From: Alphaproteobacteria bacterium
GTDB lineage: Bacteria; Pseudomonadota; Alphaproteobacteria; Micavibrionales; Micavibrionaceae
Assembly (NCBI GenBank): GCA_017999645.1
Contig: JAGNLJ010000003.1
Coordinates: 1-64,000 of the forward strand
DNA: 64,000 bases
Reading direction: 5' to 3'
Below the pieces are notes generated by a model. The model made no database searches and was not told the DNA's origin. It saw only the letters and a list, made by a program, of their open reading frames with translations. Positions 1-8,180 of this stretch are shown piece by piece. Numbering within the stretch: position 1 is the first letter of the stretch; each line of letters starts with the position of its first letter. A program made the position numbers and the translations under genes.

Positions 1-650
1 TCATCTCGCAGCTCAACCCCGATCTTTCCCTCGCGCTCGGCACCAACGAAGTCTCGCTGTTAGAGTACGCTACCGCCTACGCCGCGCTCGCAAATGGCGG
101 CGGCTCCGTATTCCCCTACGCCATCACCAAAATCACCGGCAAGGACGGCACGCTTTATTACCAGAAACGCGAAGACCGCGCCCGTCGCCGCGTCGCCGAT
201 GCCGCGCTCGTCGCCGAACTCTCTTCGATGATGCAGCAGGTTTTAGAGAACGGCACCGGCCAGCGTGCGCGCCTCCCCTGGCCCGCCTCCGGAAAAACCG
301 GAACGTCACAAGACAGCCGCGATGCCTGGTTCATGGGCTTCACCAATGAAATCGTCGCGGGCGTCTGGATGGGGAATGATGATTACTCGCCGATGAAAAA
401 CGTGACGGGCGGCAGCTACCCTGCCGATGTCTGGAAACAAACCATGCTGGCCGCGCGCGGACGCTACGCCCCAGTCAGGACAAGCGGCGGCTTCACCGAC
501 AGCTTCGAAAACCTCATCAATCGTTTCACCGGCAGCAATGAAGAAGGCGATCAATACCGCTACCGCCGCGAGGCCCAGGAAGAAGAGGAAATCCGCTGGA
601 ATGACGGCTCAACATCCCGCATCCCTGCCAATTCCGACTACAACAATTAG
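1..650 (+). CDS. mrcA: Penicillin-binding protein 1A, C-terminal part (5' truncated by window edge)
   Basis: The C-terminal end of a class A penicillin-binding protein, a bifunctional transglycosylase/transpeptidase that builds peptidoglycan in the periplasm. The first complete codon is at base 3 and the frame stays open to a TAG at 648-650. The transpeptidase KTG(T/S) box is visible as SGKTGTSQD (about 290-315). It is followed by the typical DAWFMGFT...AGVWMGND segment and a short polar, acidic tail. The upstream AYAALANGG stretch is also typical of the family. The active-site SxxK and the glycosyltransferase domain lie outside the window, so the choice of 1A over another class A PBP is by similarity of the tail only. 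It converges with the next gene and the two stop codons overlap. Confidence 0.9.
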   Translation, partial: ISQLNPDLSLALGTNEVSLLEYATAYAALANGGGSVFPYAITKITGKDGTLYYQKREDRARRRVADAALVAELSSMMQQVLENGTGQRARLPWPASGKTGTSQDSRDAWFMGFTNEIVAGVWMGNDDYSPMKNVTGGSYPADVWKQTMLAARGRYAPVRTSGGFTDSFENLINRFTGSNEEGDQYRYRREAQEEEEIRWNDGSTSRIPANSDYNN

Positions 651-1069
651 TAATAAATCCGCTCATCGAGCAGCGTGTGCTCGACCCTGAACGCGGCGAA
701 CCTGTCCTCGCCCGTGCGGTTCCAGTGATTATGCAGCGCGATCAAGCCGTGCGTCGGCGCGCCGACTTCCCAGCCGTTGCGCATCATCGCCTCACCCGCA
801 TATTTCAAAAAATCAGCCGGGAAAGCCATTCGCGGAGCGCGCAAACCTAAATCGACGAGCAGCTTCGCCACATGAGCGTCGCTATATCCCATGATGTCGG
901 CCGTAAACTGGATGGCGGAGAGTACTTTGATCTCCATCCGGCTGTTCGGAACATTTCTGAGATGGCGCATGAAACGTGCATACAGCGCCATGTCGTCGCC
1001 ATCCGCAGGTAAGTGCGGTGGTAACGGCAGAACAACATCATCTTGTTTACTCTGGACTTGCGTATTCAT
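647..1069 (-). CDS. Conserved-looking hypothetical protein
   Basis: A 140-residue soluble protein that I do not recognise. It has no signal peptide or membrane segment. An acidic, proline-rich N-terminus (LPLPPHLPADGDD) precedes a predicted helical region that looks like a small compact domain. Two cores stand out: MEIKVLSAIQFTADIMGYSD near residues 45-65 and GLIALHNHWNRTGEDRF near 108-124. Codon use matches the neighbours, which supports a real gene. It ends on top of the PBP stop codon, so the two genes converge with no terminator between them. About 120 bp upstream (1070-1193) is non-coding and shows nothing clear. Confidence 0.7.
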   Translation of the reverse strand: MNTQVQSKQDDVVLPLPPHLPADGDDMALYARFMRHLRNVPNSRMEIKVLSAIQFTADIMGYSDAHVAKLLVDLGLRAPRMAFPADFLKYAGEAMMRNGWEVGAPTHGLIALHNHWNRTGEDRFAAFRVEHTLLDERIYY

Positions 1070-1193
1070 TGAATGGCCTCCCGGTTGTTGGAGTTGAGGT
1101 CGCTTCGAGACTACGATTTCAGCATCGCGCCTGTATGGTTAACGAAACATTAATACCGGGAGTTCCATAAATATGGAATGTGGACCGAAGTTA

Positions 1194-1613
1194 CTAACGC
1201 TTTGGAATAGCAAGGCGCGCGAGCACATCACATCTTTCATTCTCGACATGCCCGTCATGGCCGCGAACCCAGTGAAATTTCACTTTATGGTTCGATAACA
1301 CCGAATCGAGTCGCTTCCAGAGGTCCTGATTCTTGATTCGCGCCGGCCAGCCTTTTTTTTTCCAGCCCGGCATCCATTCCATTACACCCTGCTGCAGATA
1401 TTTGCTGTCCGTATACAGATCCACCGTCGATTCCTTCTTTAGCGCCTCCAGCGCCGCAATCGCCGCCATCATTTCCATGCGGTTATTGGTGGTGTCCTTC
1501 TCGCCGCCCGACAGTTCCTTTTCCACGCCGTTATAGCGCAATATCGCCCCCCAGCCTCCCGGCCCCGGGTTCCCGCTGCACGCGCCGTCGGTGAAAATCT
1601 CAACCTTAGTCAA
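1194..1613 (-). CDS. rnhA: Ribonuclease HI
   Basis: Degrades the RNA strand of RNA:DNA hybrids (primers, R-loops). At 139 aa it is close to the usual family length of about 150. The carboxylate set is visible: D9 in the opening [16 protein letters not shown] motif, E47 in NRMEMMAA, D69 in YTDSKYL and D129 in NERCDVLAR. The catalytic-loop histidine H119 is in WVRGHDGH. The basic patch [12 protein letters not shown], which binds substrate, is present. The ATG overlaps the end of the upstream P-loop gene by 8 bp, suggesting translational coupling in an ispH-ATPase-rnhA operon. The ispH-rnhA neighbourhood is common in alphaproteobacteria. Confidence 0.97.
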   Translation of the reverse strand: MTKVEIFTDGACSGNPGPGGWGAILRYNGVEKELSGGEKDTTNNRMEMMAAIAALEALKKESTVDLYTDSKYLQQGVMEWMPGWKKKGWPARIKNQDLWKRLDSVLSNHKVKFHWVRGHDGHVENERCDVLARLAIPKR

Positions 1614-2337
1614 ACCCGATCACCCTCAGGAATTCATCCACGCTTTTGAGCCCGCGCAATTCCTTGCACGACACCGTCACGCCATACTGATCCGCAATGC
1701 GCTGGTATTTCGGCAGGCGCGAATAAAACAGCTTCGGAAAAACCCAGCGCGAAAATTCATCGCGCGAAAAATCCTCGGTCTTGCTATAGCCGTTCTGCTT
1801 CATGAACTCCGCGAGCCATTCATCGAACTGCCCCGGCTGGAAATAAAGCGGCTTCGGCTCGTTAAACGCCTGTGCCACCAGCTCCTGCTCTTCTTCCTTG
1901 CCCGCCCTGATGTAAACGAACAGCGTATGCTCGGCCACCGTCCTGAACAAATCCTCGTCATTGATCTCACAGATGCTGCCCGTGGAGTCATTCACGAATT
2001 TATCCGGCGAATGATCGATAACGCCGCACATATCATAAAGCGATTGCCGCTCGGCCTCGATATAACGCGCCTGCCTGCGCTTGAATTCCTCGATCCCGAC
2101 CGATCCCTTGCCCACCTGCCCGACATAATCCGACAGTGCGCTTAAGTCGTCCGTCTTCACGCTGTCGCCCAACTCGTCATGCAGATATTTCGTGCCGATC
2201 AGGTAATCGTGATTGTAATGATGCCATCCCGCCTTCTCGAGCGCCCACGACCAGTGCGTCTTGCCGACGCCTGACATACCCATCAGCGTCAGGGCCTTGC
2301 GGGGGCCGTTCCTGAATTTCTCAACTAACGCATTCAT
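1606..2337 (-). CDS. P-loop ATPase of unknown role
   Basis: A 243-aa protein with a clear Walker A motif, GMSGVGKT (residues 20-27), near the N-terminus and no signal peptide. The rest is charged and helical, including a run that looks like a lid or adaptor region ([21 protein letters not shown]). The segments [18 protein letters not shown] and TLFVYIRAG look like core strands of a nucleotide-kinase-like fold, but no known kinase family is recognised. It sits between ispH (4-bp overlap) and rnhA (8-bp overlap), so it is almost certainly co-translated with them. The kinase thrB often sits at this position in alphaproteobacteria, but this protein lacks homoserine-kinase signatures. ATP or GTP binding is well supported; substrate is unknown. 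Confidence 0.8.
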   Translation of the reverse strand: MNALVEKFRNGPRKALTLMGMSGVGKTHWSWALEKAGWHHYNHDYLIGTKYLHDELGDSVKTDDLSALSDYVGQVGKGSVGIEEFKRRQARYIEAERQSLYDMCGVIDHSPDKFVNDSTGSICEINDEDLFRTVAEHTLFVYIRAGKEEEQELVAQAFNEPKPLYFQPGQFDEWLAEFMKQNGYSKTEDFSRDEFSRWVFPKLFYSRLPKYQRIADQYGVTVSCKELRGLKSVDEFLRVIGFD

Positions 2338-3413
2338 GCGGCCCGTGAAGAGGAAGGAGAGGAAGTATCGTTGAGAATATGCGGCACTTTGAAATGCACG
2401 TCTTCCTTGATGATGGAAATTTCGCGGATCGTCACCTCGAACCGCTCACGCAGCCGCTCGATCACCTCATCCACCAGCACTTCCGGCGCACTCGCACCTG
2501 CCGACAGCCCCAGCGATTTCACACCCTCCAGCCACGCCCAGTCAATCTCGCTTGCGCGCTGCACCAGCGTCGATTTCGGACACCCGTTCAGCGCCGCCAC
2601 CTCCACCAGCCGCATGGAATTCGATGAATTCGGCGCGCCGATCACGAGTATCGCGTCGCTCGAAGGCGCAATCGCCTTCACCGCCGCCTGCCTGTTGGTC
2701 GTCGCATAACAAATGTCTTCCTTGTGCGGTCCCTGCATCTGCGGGAATTTTTTCTGCAGCGCCGTAACGATCTCCGCCGTGTCATCCACCGATAATGTCG
2801 TCTGCGTGCAGTACGCGAGCTTGTTGGAATTAAAAATCAGATATTTATCTTCGCAACCCCGGCGAAGGCCGGGGCCCATAGATTGTTGCCGTTCCGTATC
2901 ATGGTCCCTGTCTTTCGCCGGGGTTACGGCTATATGAAGTCTTTCCACATCATCAACAGTCTCAACCAATATCACTGCACCTTCAGGCAACTGCCCCATC
3001 GTCCCGATCACTTCCGGGTGGCCCGCATGGCCGATCAAAATAATCTGGTTGCCGTTCTTGTGATAACGCTCCGCCTCCCAGTGCACCTTGCTCACCAGCG
3101 GACATGTCGCGTCGATATAAAACATCTCACGCGCCCGTGCATTCTCCGGCACGCTCTTGGGCACGCCATGCGCCGAGAAAATCACCGGCCTGTCTTCATG
3201 ACCTTGCGGAATCTCGTCCAGCTCCTCGATGAACACCGCGCCCTTCGCGCGCAGGGAATCCACCACATATTTATTATGAACGATTTCATGGCGCACATAG
3301 ACCGGCGCGCCGTATTTAATCAAAGCCTTTTCCACGATCTGGATCGCACGGTCGACCCCGGCGCAAAAACCGCGCGGGGACGCTAAAAGCACTGTTAAAG
3401 GCTGCTTGTTCAT
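2334..3413 (-). CDS. ispH: 4-hydroxy-3-methylbut-2-enyl diphosphate reductase, with an in-frame repeat insert
   Basis: Last enzyme of the MEP isoprenoid pathway, reducing HMBPP to IPP/DMAPP with a [4Fe-4S] cluster. The three cluster cysteines are present: C17 (PRGFCAGV), C104 (IDATCPLV) and C235 ([11 protein letters not shown]). SAHGVPKS and [10 protein letters not shown] are family hallmarks. I start it at the ATG at 3413 ([10 protein letters not shown]); a longer in-frame start at 3449 adds 12 unlikely residues. It is 359 aa, longer than the roughly 315 of relatives. Part of the excess is about 29 residues (162-190, around [20 protein letters not shown]) encoded by a palindromic element at 2851-2932, lying between DDVERLHI and [15 protein letters not shown] Ser/Pro-rich C-tail overlaps the next gene. 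Confidence 0.95.
   Translation of the reverse strand: MNKQPLTVLLASPRGFCAGVDRAIQIVEKALIKYGAPVYVRHEIVHNKYVVDSLRAKGAVFIEELDEIPQGHEDRPVIFSAHGVPKSVPENARAREMFYIDATCPLVSKVHWEAERYHKNGNQIILIGHAGHPEVIGTMGQLPEGAVILVETVDDVERLHIAVTPAKDRDHDTERQQSMGPGLRRGCEDKYLIFNSNKLAYCTQTTLSVDDTAEIVTALQKKFPQMQGPHKEDICYATTNRQAAVKAIAPSSDAILVIGAPNSSNSMRLVEVAALNGCPKSTLVQRASEIDWAWLEGVKSLGLSAGASAPEVLVDEVIERLRERFEVTIREISIIKEDVHFKVPHILNDTSSPSSSRAA
2851..2932. repeat. Palindromic repeat element inside ispH
   Basis: An imperfect palindrome about 80 bp long. The left arm is CGCAACCCCGGCGAAGGCC followed by GGGGCCCATAG. The right arm carries TTTCGCCGGGGTTACGGC, the inverse of the left opening. The left arm is itself a hairpin (CCCCGGC-GAAG-GCCGGGG). 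The same arm sequence recurs at 4247, 6766, 10226 and 12454. It keeps the ispH frame and contains no stop in that frame. Confidence 0.85.
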
Positions 3414-3526
3414 GGCCTTTATATATACGGTAAACAACTCGAAATCCACACCCTAACCTATTGATTTGGCCGCCCCCGTTTCGTACTCTTGCCCCCACGA
3501 CAAGATTTATTCCAGGAGCCCCCGTC

Positions 3527-4246
3527 ATGAAAAGCCTGCGCCTGCTAGCCCTTACATCCTGCGTTGCCGCCCTTTCAGCCTGCAATACCGTCGATGGCCT
3601 GGTCGAAGACCTGCGCTTCACCGACTGGGGCGCTTTCAACGGCAAGGCTGGCGGCAAATCCGAGAATTTCCTCTCCGATGGCTGCCCGCAGGCCGCCGTG
3701 GTTCCTGAACTCGCGAACTTCGCGGAATTCACCGACAATGCCCGCCCCACCACCGGCAGCATGGTCTCCCACGCCCAGATCAGCTCCATCACCAGCCAGT
3801 GCCAGTTCGGCCCTCAGAGCGTCACGGTGGATGTAAAACTGAACTTCGAAGGCACGCTTGGACCGCAGGGCCGCACCGGCGGCCAGCCCGCCTTCTCCTA
3901 CCCGTTCTTCGTCGCGGTGACATCGCCGACCGGATCCATCCTCGCGAAAGAAATCTTCGCCGCCGACATGTCGTACAATTCCGGCGACCAGCAATCCTAC
4001 CAGGAAAGCATGCGCCAGATCATTCCGCTCCCGAACAAGGATCTCGCGGGTTCGTATAAAATCCTCGCGGGCTTCCAGCTTTCGCCCGAGCAGCTCGGCT
4101 ATAACCGCGCCGCTTCTGCCGCCGATGCGGCCGCCGCCAAGGAACGCGCCCGGGTCCAGCGCGCAAATGACGACGCCGCGAAGAAACTCGCTGCGGACAA
4201 TGACACCGCGCCTGAGGTCATTGTCGTTCCCGACACAACCCAATAA
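3527..4246 (+). CDS. Putative lipoprotein
   Basis: A 239-aa exported protein. The N-terminus MKSLRLLALTSCVAALSACN is a lipoprotein signal with lipobox LSAC (acylated Cys at about residue 19). I start at 3527, since CAGGAG lies 8 nt upstream; an upstream in-frame start would bury the signal. The mature part is polar, with a beta-rich central region (VTVDVKLNFEGTLGPQGRTG, FSYPFFVAVTSPTGSILAKE) and an Ala/Lys-rich, probably coiled C-terminus (residues 195-225). No Pfam family is recognised for certain. It is probably attached to the outer membrane or periplasmic face. A repeat hairpin begins directly after the stop codon and may act as a 3' end. Confidence 0.85.
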   Translation: MKSLRLLALTSCVAALSACNTVDGLVEDLRFTDWGAFNGKAGGKSENFLSDGCPQAAVVPELANFAEFTDNARPTTGSMVSHAQISSITSQCQFGPQSVTVDVKLNFEGTLGPQGRTGGQPAFSYPFFVAVTSPTGSILAKEIFAADMSYNSGDQQSYQESMRQIIPLPNKDLAGSYKILAGFQLSPEQLGYNRAASAADAAAAKERARVQRANDDAAKKLAADNDTAPEVIVVPDTTQ

Positions 4247-4278
4247 CCGCAACCCCGGCAAAAGCCGGGGTCTCAGGG
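4247..4278. repeat. Palindromic repeat, CGCAACCCCGGC family
   Basis: CGCAACCCCGGCAAAAGCC followed by GGGGTCTCAGGGG. A perfect 7-bp stem (CCCCGGC/GCCGGGG) closes an AAAA loop. It starts one base after the lipoprotein stop and ends just before gmhA, so it could double as a transcript-end hairpin. Same family as the copies in ispH and dxs. Confidence 0.8.
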
Positions 4279-4287
4279 GAAACGCTC

Positions 4288-4872
4288 ATGGCCTTCGACC
4301 TTAATGATTTCTGGACTTCCGAAAGCGGCGAACATCTCGGTGTCGCCGAAAAAACCTTTGATACGCTACGGGGCGATTTCGGCGAAGTCGTTGATCTCTG
4401 CGCAAAATCCCTGGGCAACGGCGGCAAACTCCTGTTCTTCGGCAATGGTGGCAGCGCCGCCGACGCCCAGCACCTCGCTACCGAATTCGCCGTGCGCTAC
4501 GTCAAAAACCGCAAGCCCATGGCCGCCCTCGCGCTCACCACAGACACCTCGGCCCTTACTGCGATTGGCAATGACCTCGGCTTTGACCAGCTTTTCGCGC
4601 GCCAGATCGAGGCAATCGGCAATCCGGGCGATGTTGCGATAGGCATCAGCACCTCCGGCAAAAGCCCCAACGTCATGAACGCGCTTCTGGCCGCACAGGA
4701 AAAGAAACTCTCAACTGTCTGCTTCACCGGCGCGAACGGCGCCGCCATGGCGAAAATCTGCGATGCTGCTTTAAAAGTCCCGTCGAAAACCACGGCGCGG
4801 ATTCAGGAAATGCACATCACGCTGGGGCAAATGCTCGTGGGTGCACTCGAGAAAAAACTCGGTCTGGTTTAA
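4288..4872 (+). CDS. gmhA: Phosphoheptose isomerase (SIS domain)
   Basis: A 194-aa single SIS-domain protein. GmhA converts sedoheptulose 7-phosphate to D-glycero-D-manno-heptose 7-phosphate, the first step to ADP-heptose for the LPS inner core. The phosphosugar-binding signature FGNGGSAADAQHLATEFAVRY (residues 51-71) and ISTSGKSPNVMNAL are both clear, and the C-terminal QEMHITLGQMLVGALE is typical. Length matches the family. The related DnaA-binding protein DiaA cannot be fully excluded because the folds are close, but the metal/active-site pattern fits GmhA. A GT9 heptosyltransferase-like gene also occurs in the window at 32812, consistent with a heptose-containing LPS. Confidence 0.85.
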   Translation: MAFDLNDFWTSESGEHLGVAEKTFDTLRGDFGEVVDLCAKSLGNGGKLLFFGNGGSAADAQHLATEFAVRYVKNRKPMAALALTTDTSALTAIGNDLGFDQLFARQIEAIGNPGDVAIGISTSGKSPNVMNALLAAQEKKLSTVCFTGANGAAMAKICDAALKVPSKTTARIQEMHITLGQMLVGALEKKLGLV

Positions 4873-4874
4873 AT

Positions 4875-5369
4875 CTACGGCAGCACGATCTCATATTTCG
4901 TGGCCGTATTCGGCTTGATATCCGCGCAACGATCGGCACCTTCAACATCAATGATCGCCACACCCCCGTGCGGAAGGCCATCCATATCCAGAAAAAATTC
5001 CGAGCGCACTTCCTTCGTCAACAGGACACTCATCATTTCCGAGATCGTCATCGCATGTGAAACTGCAAAAACAGAATGCACGCCATCCGGCATCGCCTGG
5101 AGCGACCTTAGAAATTTTGTATTGCCCGTTTCATCCAGCTTTGGATCGAAAATGATTTCACCGGTCAGTTTACCACCCAACTTATCCGCGACTATTAGGG
5201 CTGTTTCTTTTCCGCGCGTGACCGGCGTGCTGACAATCCGTTCCGGCTCTACCCCTACAGCCTTCAGTTTTTGAACTGAAGCCAATACCTGCGCGACGCC
5301 TTGGGGGCTTAAATTGTCCGGCGTCTGCCAGTCGTAATGGCCGTGCCGCATGAAAACCACTCTTAACAT
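4875..5369 (-). CDS. Histidine phosphatase family protein (SixA-like)
   Basis: A 164-aa member of the phosphoglycerate-mutase-like superfamily. The N-terminal RHG box (VVFMRHGHYDW) holds the nucleophilic histidine. R in STPVTRGKETA and H in FAVSHAMTISEM complete the phosphate pocket. The size and simple domain resemble SixA, which removes phosphate from histidine residues of phosphotransfer proteins. The ATG at 5369 is chosen because AAAGGA precedes it by about 8 nt and the RHG motif then falls at the usual place; an upstream in-frame ATG at 5417 adds 16 unrelated residues. It converges on gmhA with 2 bp between the stop codons. Confidence 0.82.
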   Translation of the reverse strand: MLRVVFMRHGHYDWQTPDNLSPQGVAQVLASVQKLKAVGVEPERIVSTPVTRGKETALIVADKLGGKLTGEIIFDPKLDETGNTKFLRSLQAMPDGVHSVFAVSHAMTISEMMSVLLTKEVRSEFFLDMDGLPHGGVAIIDVEGADRCADIKPNTATKYEIVLP

Positions 5370-5580
5370 ACTCAGTTCCTTTATTATGTATTTAAGTATC
5401 TTAACGCTCGATAACAAAATAAGTCAAACTTTCTCCGTTTCGTAACATTATTGCTATAGAACCCGCTGATTTCGATGATAAATTCCGTCCATAACCTGCT
5501 CTAAATCCTTAAAATCCCTTGAGCTTCCACCGCGCCTGACTTACACTTTGGCGCGCTTGATAAACATTTGTGATAATGAA

Positions 5581-5841
5581 ATGGCCGCTCCTAACGCACT
5601 GGAAAAAATGAGTTTTGAGGAAGCTTTGGACGAGCTGGAAACCATCGTCCGCGACCTCGAAACCGGCAAGGCGCCCCTGGAAAAATCCATCAGCTCCTAT
5701 GAACGCGGCATCGCGCTGAAACAGCATTGCGAAACCAAGCTCCGCGACGCGCGCGCGAAAATCGAAAAAATCACCGTCGGCAAGGATGGCTCCCTGTCCG
5801 CTAAACCCTTCGACCCCAAACCTTCTGATAAGGCGGAGTAA
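5581..5841 (+). CDS. xseB: Exodeoxyribonuclease VII small subunit
   Basis: An 86-aa subunit that partners XseA to degrade single-stranded DNA. The family core MSFEEALDELETIVRDLETG (from residue 10), then APLEKSISSYERGIALKQHCE, fits well. It is short, highly charged and helical, as expected. I take the ATG at 5581; a TTG at 5548 would add 11 residues and has no good ribosome site. An extended -10-like TGTGATAAT sits directly before the ATG, so the start could be leaderless, but no convincing -35 is seen. It ends 2 bp before ispA, the usual alphaproteobacterial xseB-ispA pair. Confidence 0.93.
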   Translation: MAAPNALEKMSFEEALDELETIVRDLETGKAPLEKSISSYERGIALKQHCETKLRDARAKIEKITVGKDGSLSAKPFDPKPSDKAE

Positions 5842-5843
5842 TT

Positions 5844-6755
5844 ATGGCCCCTTCCCCACGCGATGCCAGCCCCCAGCTGAAACAGGCAATGGATGACAGC
5901 ATCGACGCCGTCAACCGCACCATTGAGCGTCTTCTGCCGCAAACCGATCTCGCCGAAGCCCCGCTATACGACGCCATGCGTCACGGCGTGCTCGCAGGCG
6001 GCAAACGCCTCCGCCCGTTCCTCGCGGTTCATTCCGCGTTCCTGTTTAATGTCGATCCCACGCGCGCGCGCCGCGTCGCCGCCGCCGTTGAATTCATTCA
6101 CTGCTATTCGCTCATCCATGACGACCTTCCCGCCATGGACGACGCCGCCCTGCGCCGCGGCCACCCGACCGTTCATAAAAAATACGGCGAAGCCACCGCC
6201 ATTCTCGCGGGCGATGCATTGCTTACGCTCGCTTTCCAGATCCTCTCCGAACCCGAAACCCATGAAGACCCGCGCGTGCGCTGCGAACTCATCCGCTCGC
6301 TCGCCGTCGCCTCCGGCGGTCACGGCATGGTCGGCGGCCAGATGCTGGACCTCATCGGCGAGCAACAGGATTTCGATCTCGGCACCATTTCAAGAATGCA
6401 GCGCATGAAAACCGGCCAGCTCATGGCCTTCGCCTGTGAATCCGGCTCTATCCTCGGCAAGGCGTCCGAGCCGCACAGGAAAGCGCTCCGCAATTACGCG
6501 TATGACCTCGGCCTCGCCTTCCAGGTTACCGATGATATTCTCGATGTGGAGGCCGACCCGCAGGACACCGGCAAGGACACGAAAAAAGACGAAGTCGCCG
6601 GAAAATCAACTTTCGTCCGTGCCATGGGCAAACAACAGGCCCGCGAACGCGCGGAAATGTTAGTTCAGCAGGCCATCGGCCATCTCTGGGTCTTCGAAGG
6701 CCGCGCCGAACTCCTGAAAGAACTCGCGCATCACGTCCTCAAACGCCGCGCCTAA
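5844..6755 (+). CDS. ispA: Farnesyl diphosphate synthase (short-chain polyprenyl synthetase)
   Basis: Condenses IPP with DMAPP/GPP to farnesyl diphosphate in the cytosol. The 303-aa protein has GGKRLRPFL (52-60), the first aspartate-rich motif DDLPAMDD (93-100) and the second DDILD (230-234). The two-residue insert between the Asp pairs of the first motif, with no bulky residues just before it, is the pattern of eubacterial type II FPP synthases. It is 2 bp downstream of xseB. In many alphaproteobacteria dxs follows directly; here about 1.9 kb of unrelated genes separates them. Confidence 0.95.
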   Translation: MAPSPRDASPQLKQAMDDSIDAVNRTIERLLPQTDLAEAPLYDAMRHGVLAGGKRLRPFLAVHSAFLFNVDPTRARRVAAAVEFIHCYSLIHDDLPAMDDAALRRGHPTVHKKYGEATAILAGDALLTLAFQILSEPETHEDPRVRCELIRSLAVASGGHGMVGGQMLDLIGEQQDFDLGTISRMQRMKTGQLMAFACESGSILGKASEPHRKALRNYAYDLGLAFQVTDDILDVEADPQDTGKDTKKDEVAGKSTFVRAMGKQQARERAEMLVQQAIGHLWVFEGRAELLKELAHHVLKRRA

Positions 6756-6765
6756 CCATCACCCT

Positions 6766-6799
6766 TCGCAATCCCGGCAAAAGCCGGGATCCATGAATG
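6766..6799. repeat. Palindromic repeat overlapping the start of a membrane-protein gene
   Basis: CGCAATCCCGGCAAAAGCC then GGGATCCATGAATGG. The stem is TCCCGGC/GCCGGGA; compared with the copy at 4247 the outer C-G pair is T-A, a compensated change that keeps the hairpin. The trailing CCATGAATGG supplies the ATG at 6793. Confidence 0.8.
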
Positions 6800-7326
6800 G
6801 AAAAATAAAAATGGAAACAGGCGAAAATAAAAAAACAGAAAAACCTCCTAACGCCTTCCTCCCTTTTATTCTGACGCCCGTTATACCTGCCATTCTGTTT
6901 GTTCTTGTGAATTTCGGAGATTGGAAATCCGGCCTTTTCCCGAAAATTTTTCATGAATGGGTACAGCATGTTTCGCAGTTAAGCATATTGGCCCTGATGA
7001 TAGTTCTCATTGCATGGGCGCTGATCCTTTTCTTCGCCATGCCGCTTTATTTTATTATGAAAGCCTCCGGTTGCCTGCGCCCGCTTTACATCATCCTGAT
7101 CGCAGGAACCATCACGATTATTCCTGATCTGTTTTTAGAGTTCAGCCGCATGGATGACGACAGCACAGGATCGCATTTTTATCATGGCTGCCGGGCTGTC
7201 ATTAACGACGTCCGCACACCTTGCGGCTGGAAACTTTTCTTTCAAATGCTATCCGGACACTTCGCCTATGGCTGCCTCGCCGGCTACATCTTCTGCGGGC
7301 TTTATTTCAAAAAATGGATTTTCTAG
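6793..7326 (+). CDS. Hypothetical integral membrane protein
   Basis: A 177-aa protein with about four hydrophobic segments: PFILTPVIPAILFVLVNF, LSILALMIVLIAWALILFFAMPLYFIM (possibly two helices), YIILIAGTITIIPDLFL and a C-terminal FAYGCLAGYIFCGLYF. No family is recognised. The ATG at 6793 lies in the tail of a repeat hairpin; ATG 6811 (METGENKK) is an alternative start inside unique sequence. Its base composition is clearly more AT-rich than ispA or dxs, which fits an acquired or fast-evolving gene in the island between them. Confidence 0.65.
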   Translation: MNGKIKMETGENKKTEKPPNAFLPFILTPVIPAILFVLVNFGDWKSGLFPKIFHEWVQHVSQLSILALMIVLIAWALILFFAMPLYFIMKASGCLRPLYIILIAGTITIIPDLFLEFSRMDDDSTGSHFYHGCRAVINDVRTPCGWKLFFQMLSGHFAYGCLAGYIFCGLYFKKWIF

Positions 7327-7346
7327 CACCGAACTTAACACCGCGC

Positions 7347-7604
7347 TTAATTAACACCCGGATCGGCAGGACACGGGTTAACTTTCAGATTTTGGGGAAA
7401 TGCTATTTTCTCGAAATTACTAAGCTCGACCATATTTTGAAAATAAAGCTCAATCACACCCGGCCAAAACCTCGCAAGAATTTCTATTTCCAATATATTT
7501 TTTATGATTTCCATGCGGTCAAGTTCACGGCACAGGAGTTCTTGGGAAACATCCGAGTAAGTAGTACGCAAACATTCAGGAAAATCTTTCTGGTCACGAG
7601 ACAT
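7347..7604 (-). CDS. Small hypothetical protein
   Basis: An 85-aa protein of unknown function. It has no signal peptide; a central hydrophobic, helical stretch is IIKNILEIEILARFWPGVIE. An SD-like GGAG lies 7 nt before the ATG and the gene starts 11 bp after the end of the upstream gene, so it looks like the last gene of a three-gene minus-strand operon (8531 to 7347). AT-rich composition matches its two operon partners and differs from the surrounding core genes. Confidence 0.55.
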   Translation of the reverse strand: MSRDQKDFPECLRTTYSDVSQELLCRELDRMEIIKNILEIEILARFWPGVIELYFQNMVELSNFEKIAFPQNLKVNPCPADPGVN

Positions 7605-7615
7605 GAAATGCTCCG

Positions 7616-8158
7616 TTATTGCATGCCGGCCAGAGATGGCCCGTCAGGATTATGCGCCATACGCTGCAAAATCGTTTCGTCTATTTTTGCATGCTCGATC
7701 CCATCTCTTAACTTTTCTAAAGCCCTATAATTTTCCACTCTTATAACGGCAACACTGTCTCCGTAAACATCCACGGATAGATTTATCTCTGCTTGTTCGC
7801 CGACATGGCGGATCGCTTTAATCCACTCCCACATGAAATGCTCATAGTCCTTTACGGGCATTGTTCCCTTTTGCGAAAATATATTCGTATAGGCCAGCGA
7901 TATATTCGCGCCTTTAAATCTTGGGTCCAGCACCGAAGGCTCCAGGTGAAACATGAGACGTTTTAAATCCTCCATACCCCCTGTCTTGATGACAACCTCG
8001 GTGCATAAAAGCTCGACAGCCGCCGTGACATTGGCGCGCTTTGCCAGCAGCTTCGCCACCTCACCGAACGCATGAATGTCCTTTACCGACGTGCCGCCCG
8101 GAAATTTTTTGGTATAAGAAAACGGCGGACTGTGTTGCTGTATTATTGATTTGAACAT
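7616..8158 (-). CDS. Hypothetical protein
   Basis: A 180-aa soluble protein I do not recognise. AGAGG precedes the ATG by 8 nt. The middle (DIHAFGEVAKLLAKRANVTAA) is helical. The C-terminal half (INLSVDVYGDSVAVIRVENY) looks like alternating strands. No catalytic motif is evident. It is flanked on the same strand by two other small unknown genes with 11-22 bp gaps, which points to one transcript from the promoter at 8590-8618. Confidence 0.6.
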   Translation of the reverse strand: MFKSIIQQHSPPFSYTKKFPGGTSVKDIHAFGEVAKLLAKRANVTAAVELLCTEVVIKTGGMEDLKRLMFHLEPSVLDPRFKGANISLAYTNIFSQKGTMPVKDYEHFMWEWIKAIRHVGEQAEINLSVDVYGDSVAVIRVENYRALEKLRDGIEHAKIDETILQRMAHNPDGPSLAGMQ

Positions 8159-8180
8159 TGTTTTACCTCTGGCCCTGAAA

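Noticed and set aside
3414..3449. Upstream start of ispH adding 12 residues
   Set aside because: The added [12 protein letters not shown] is not part of IspH proteins; [10 protein letters not shown] is the normal beginning.
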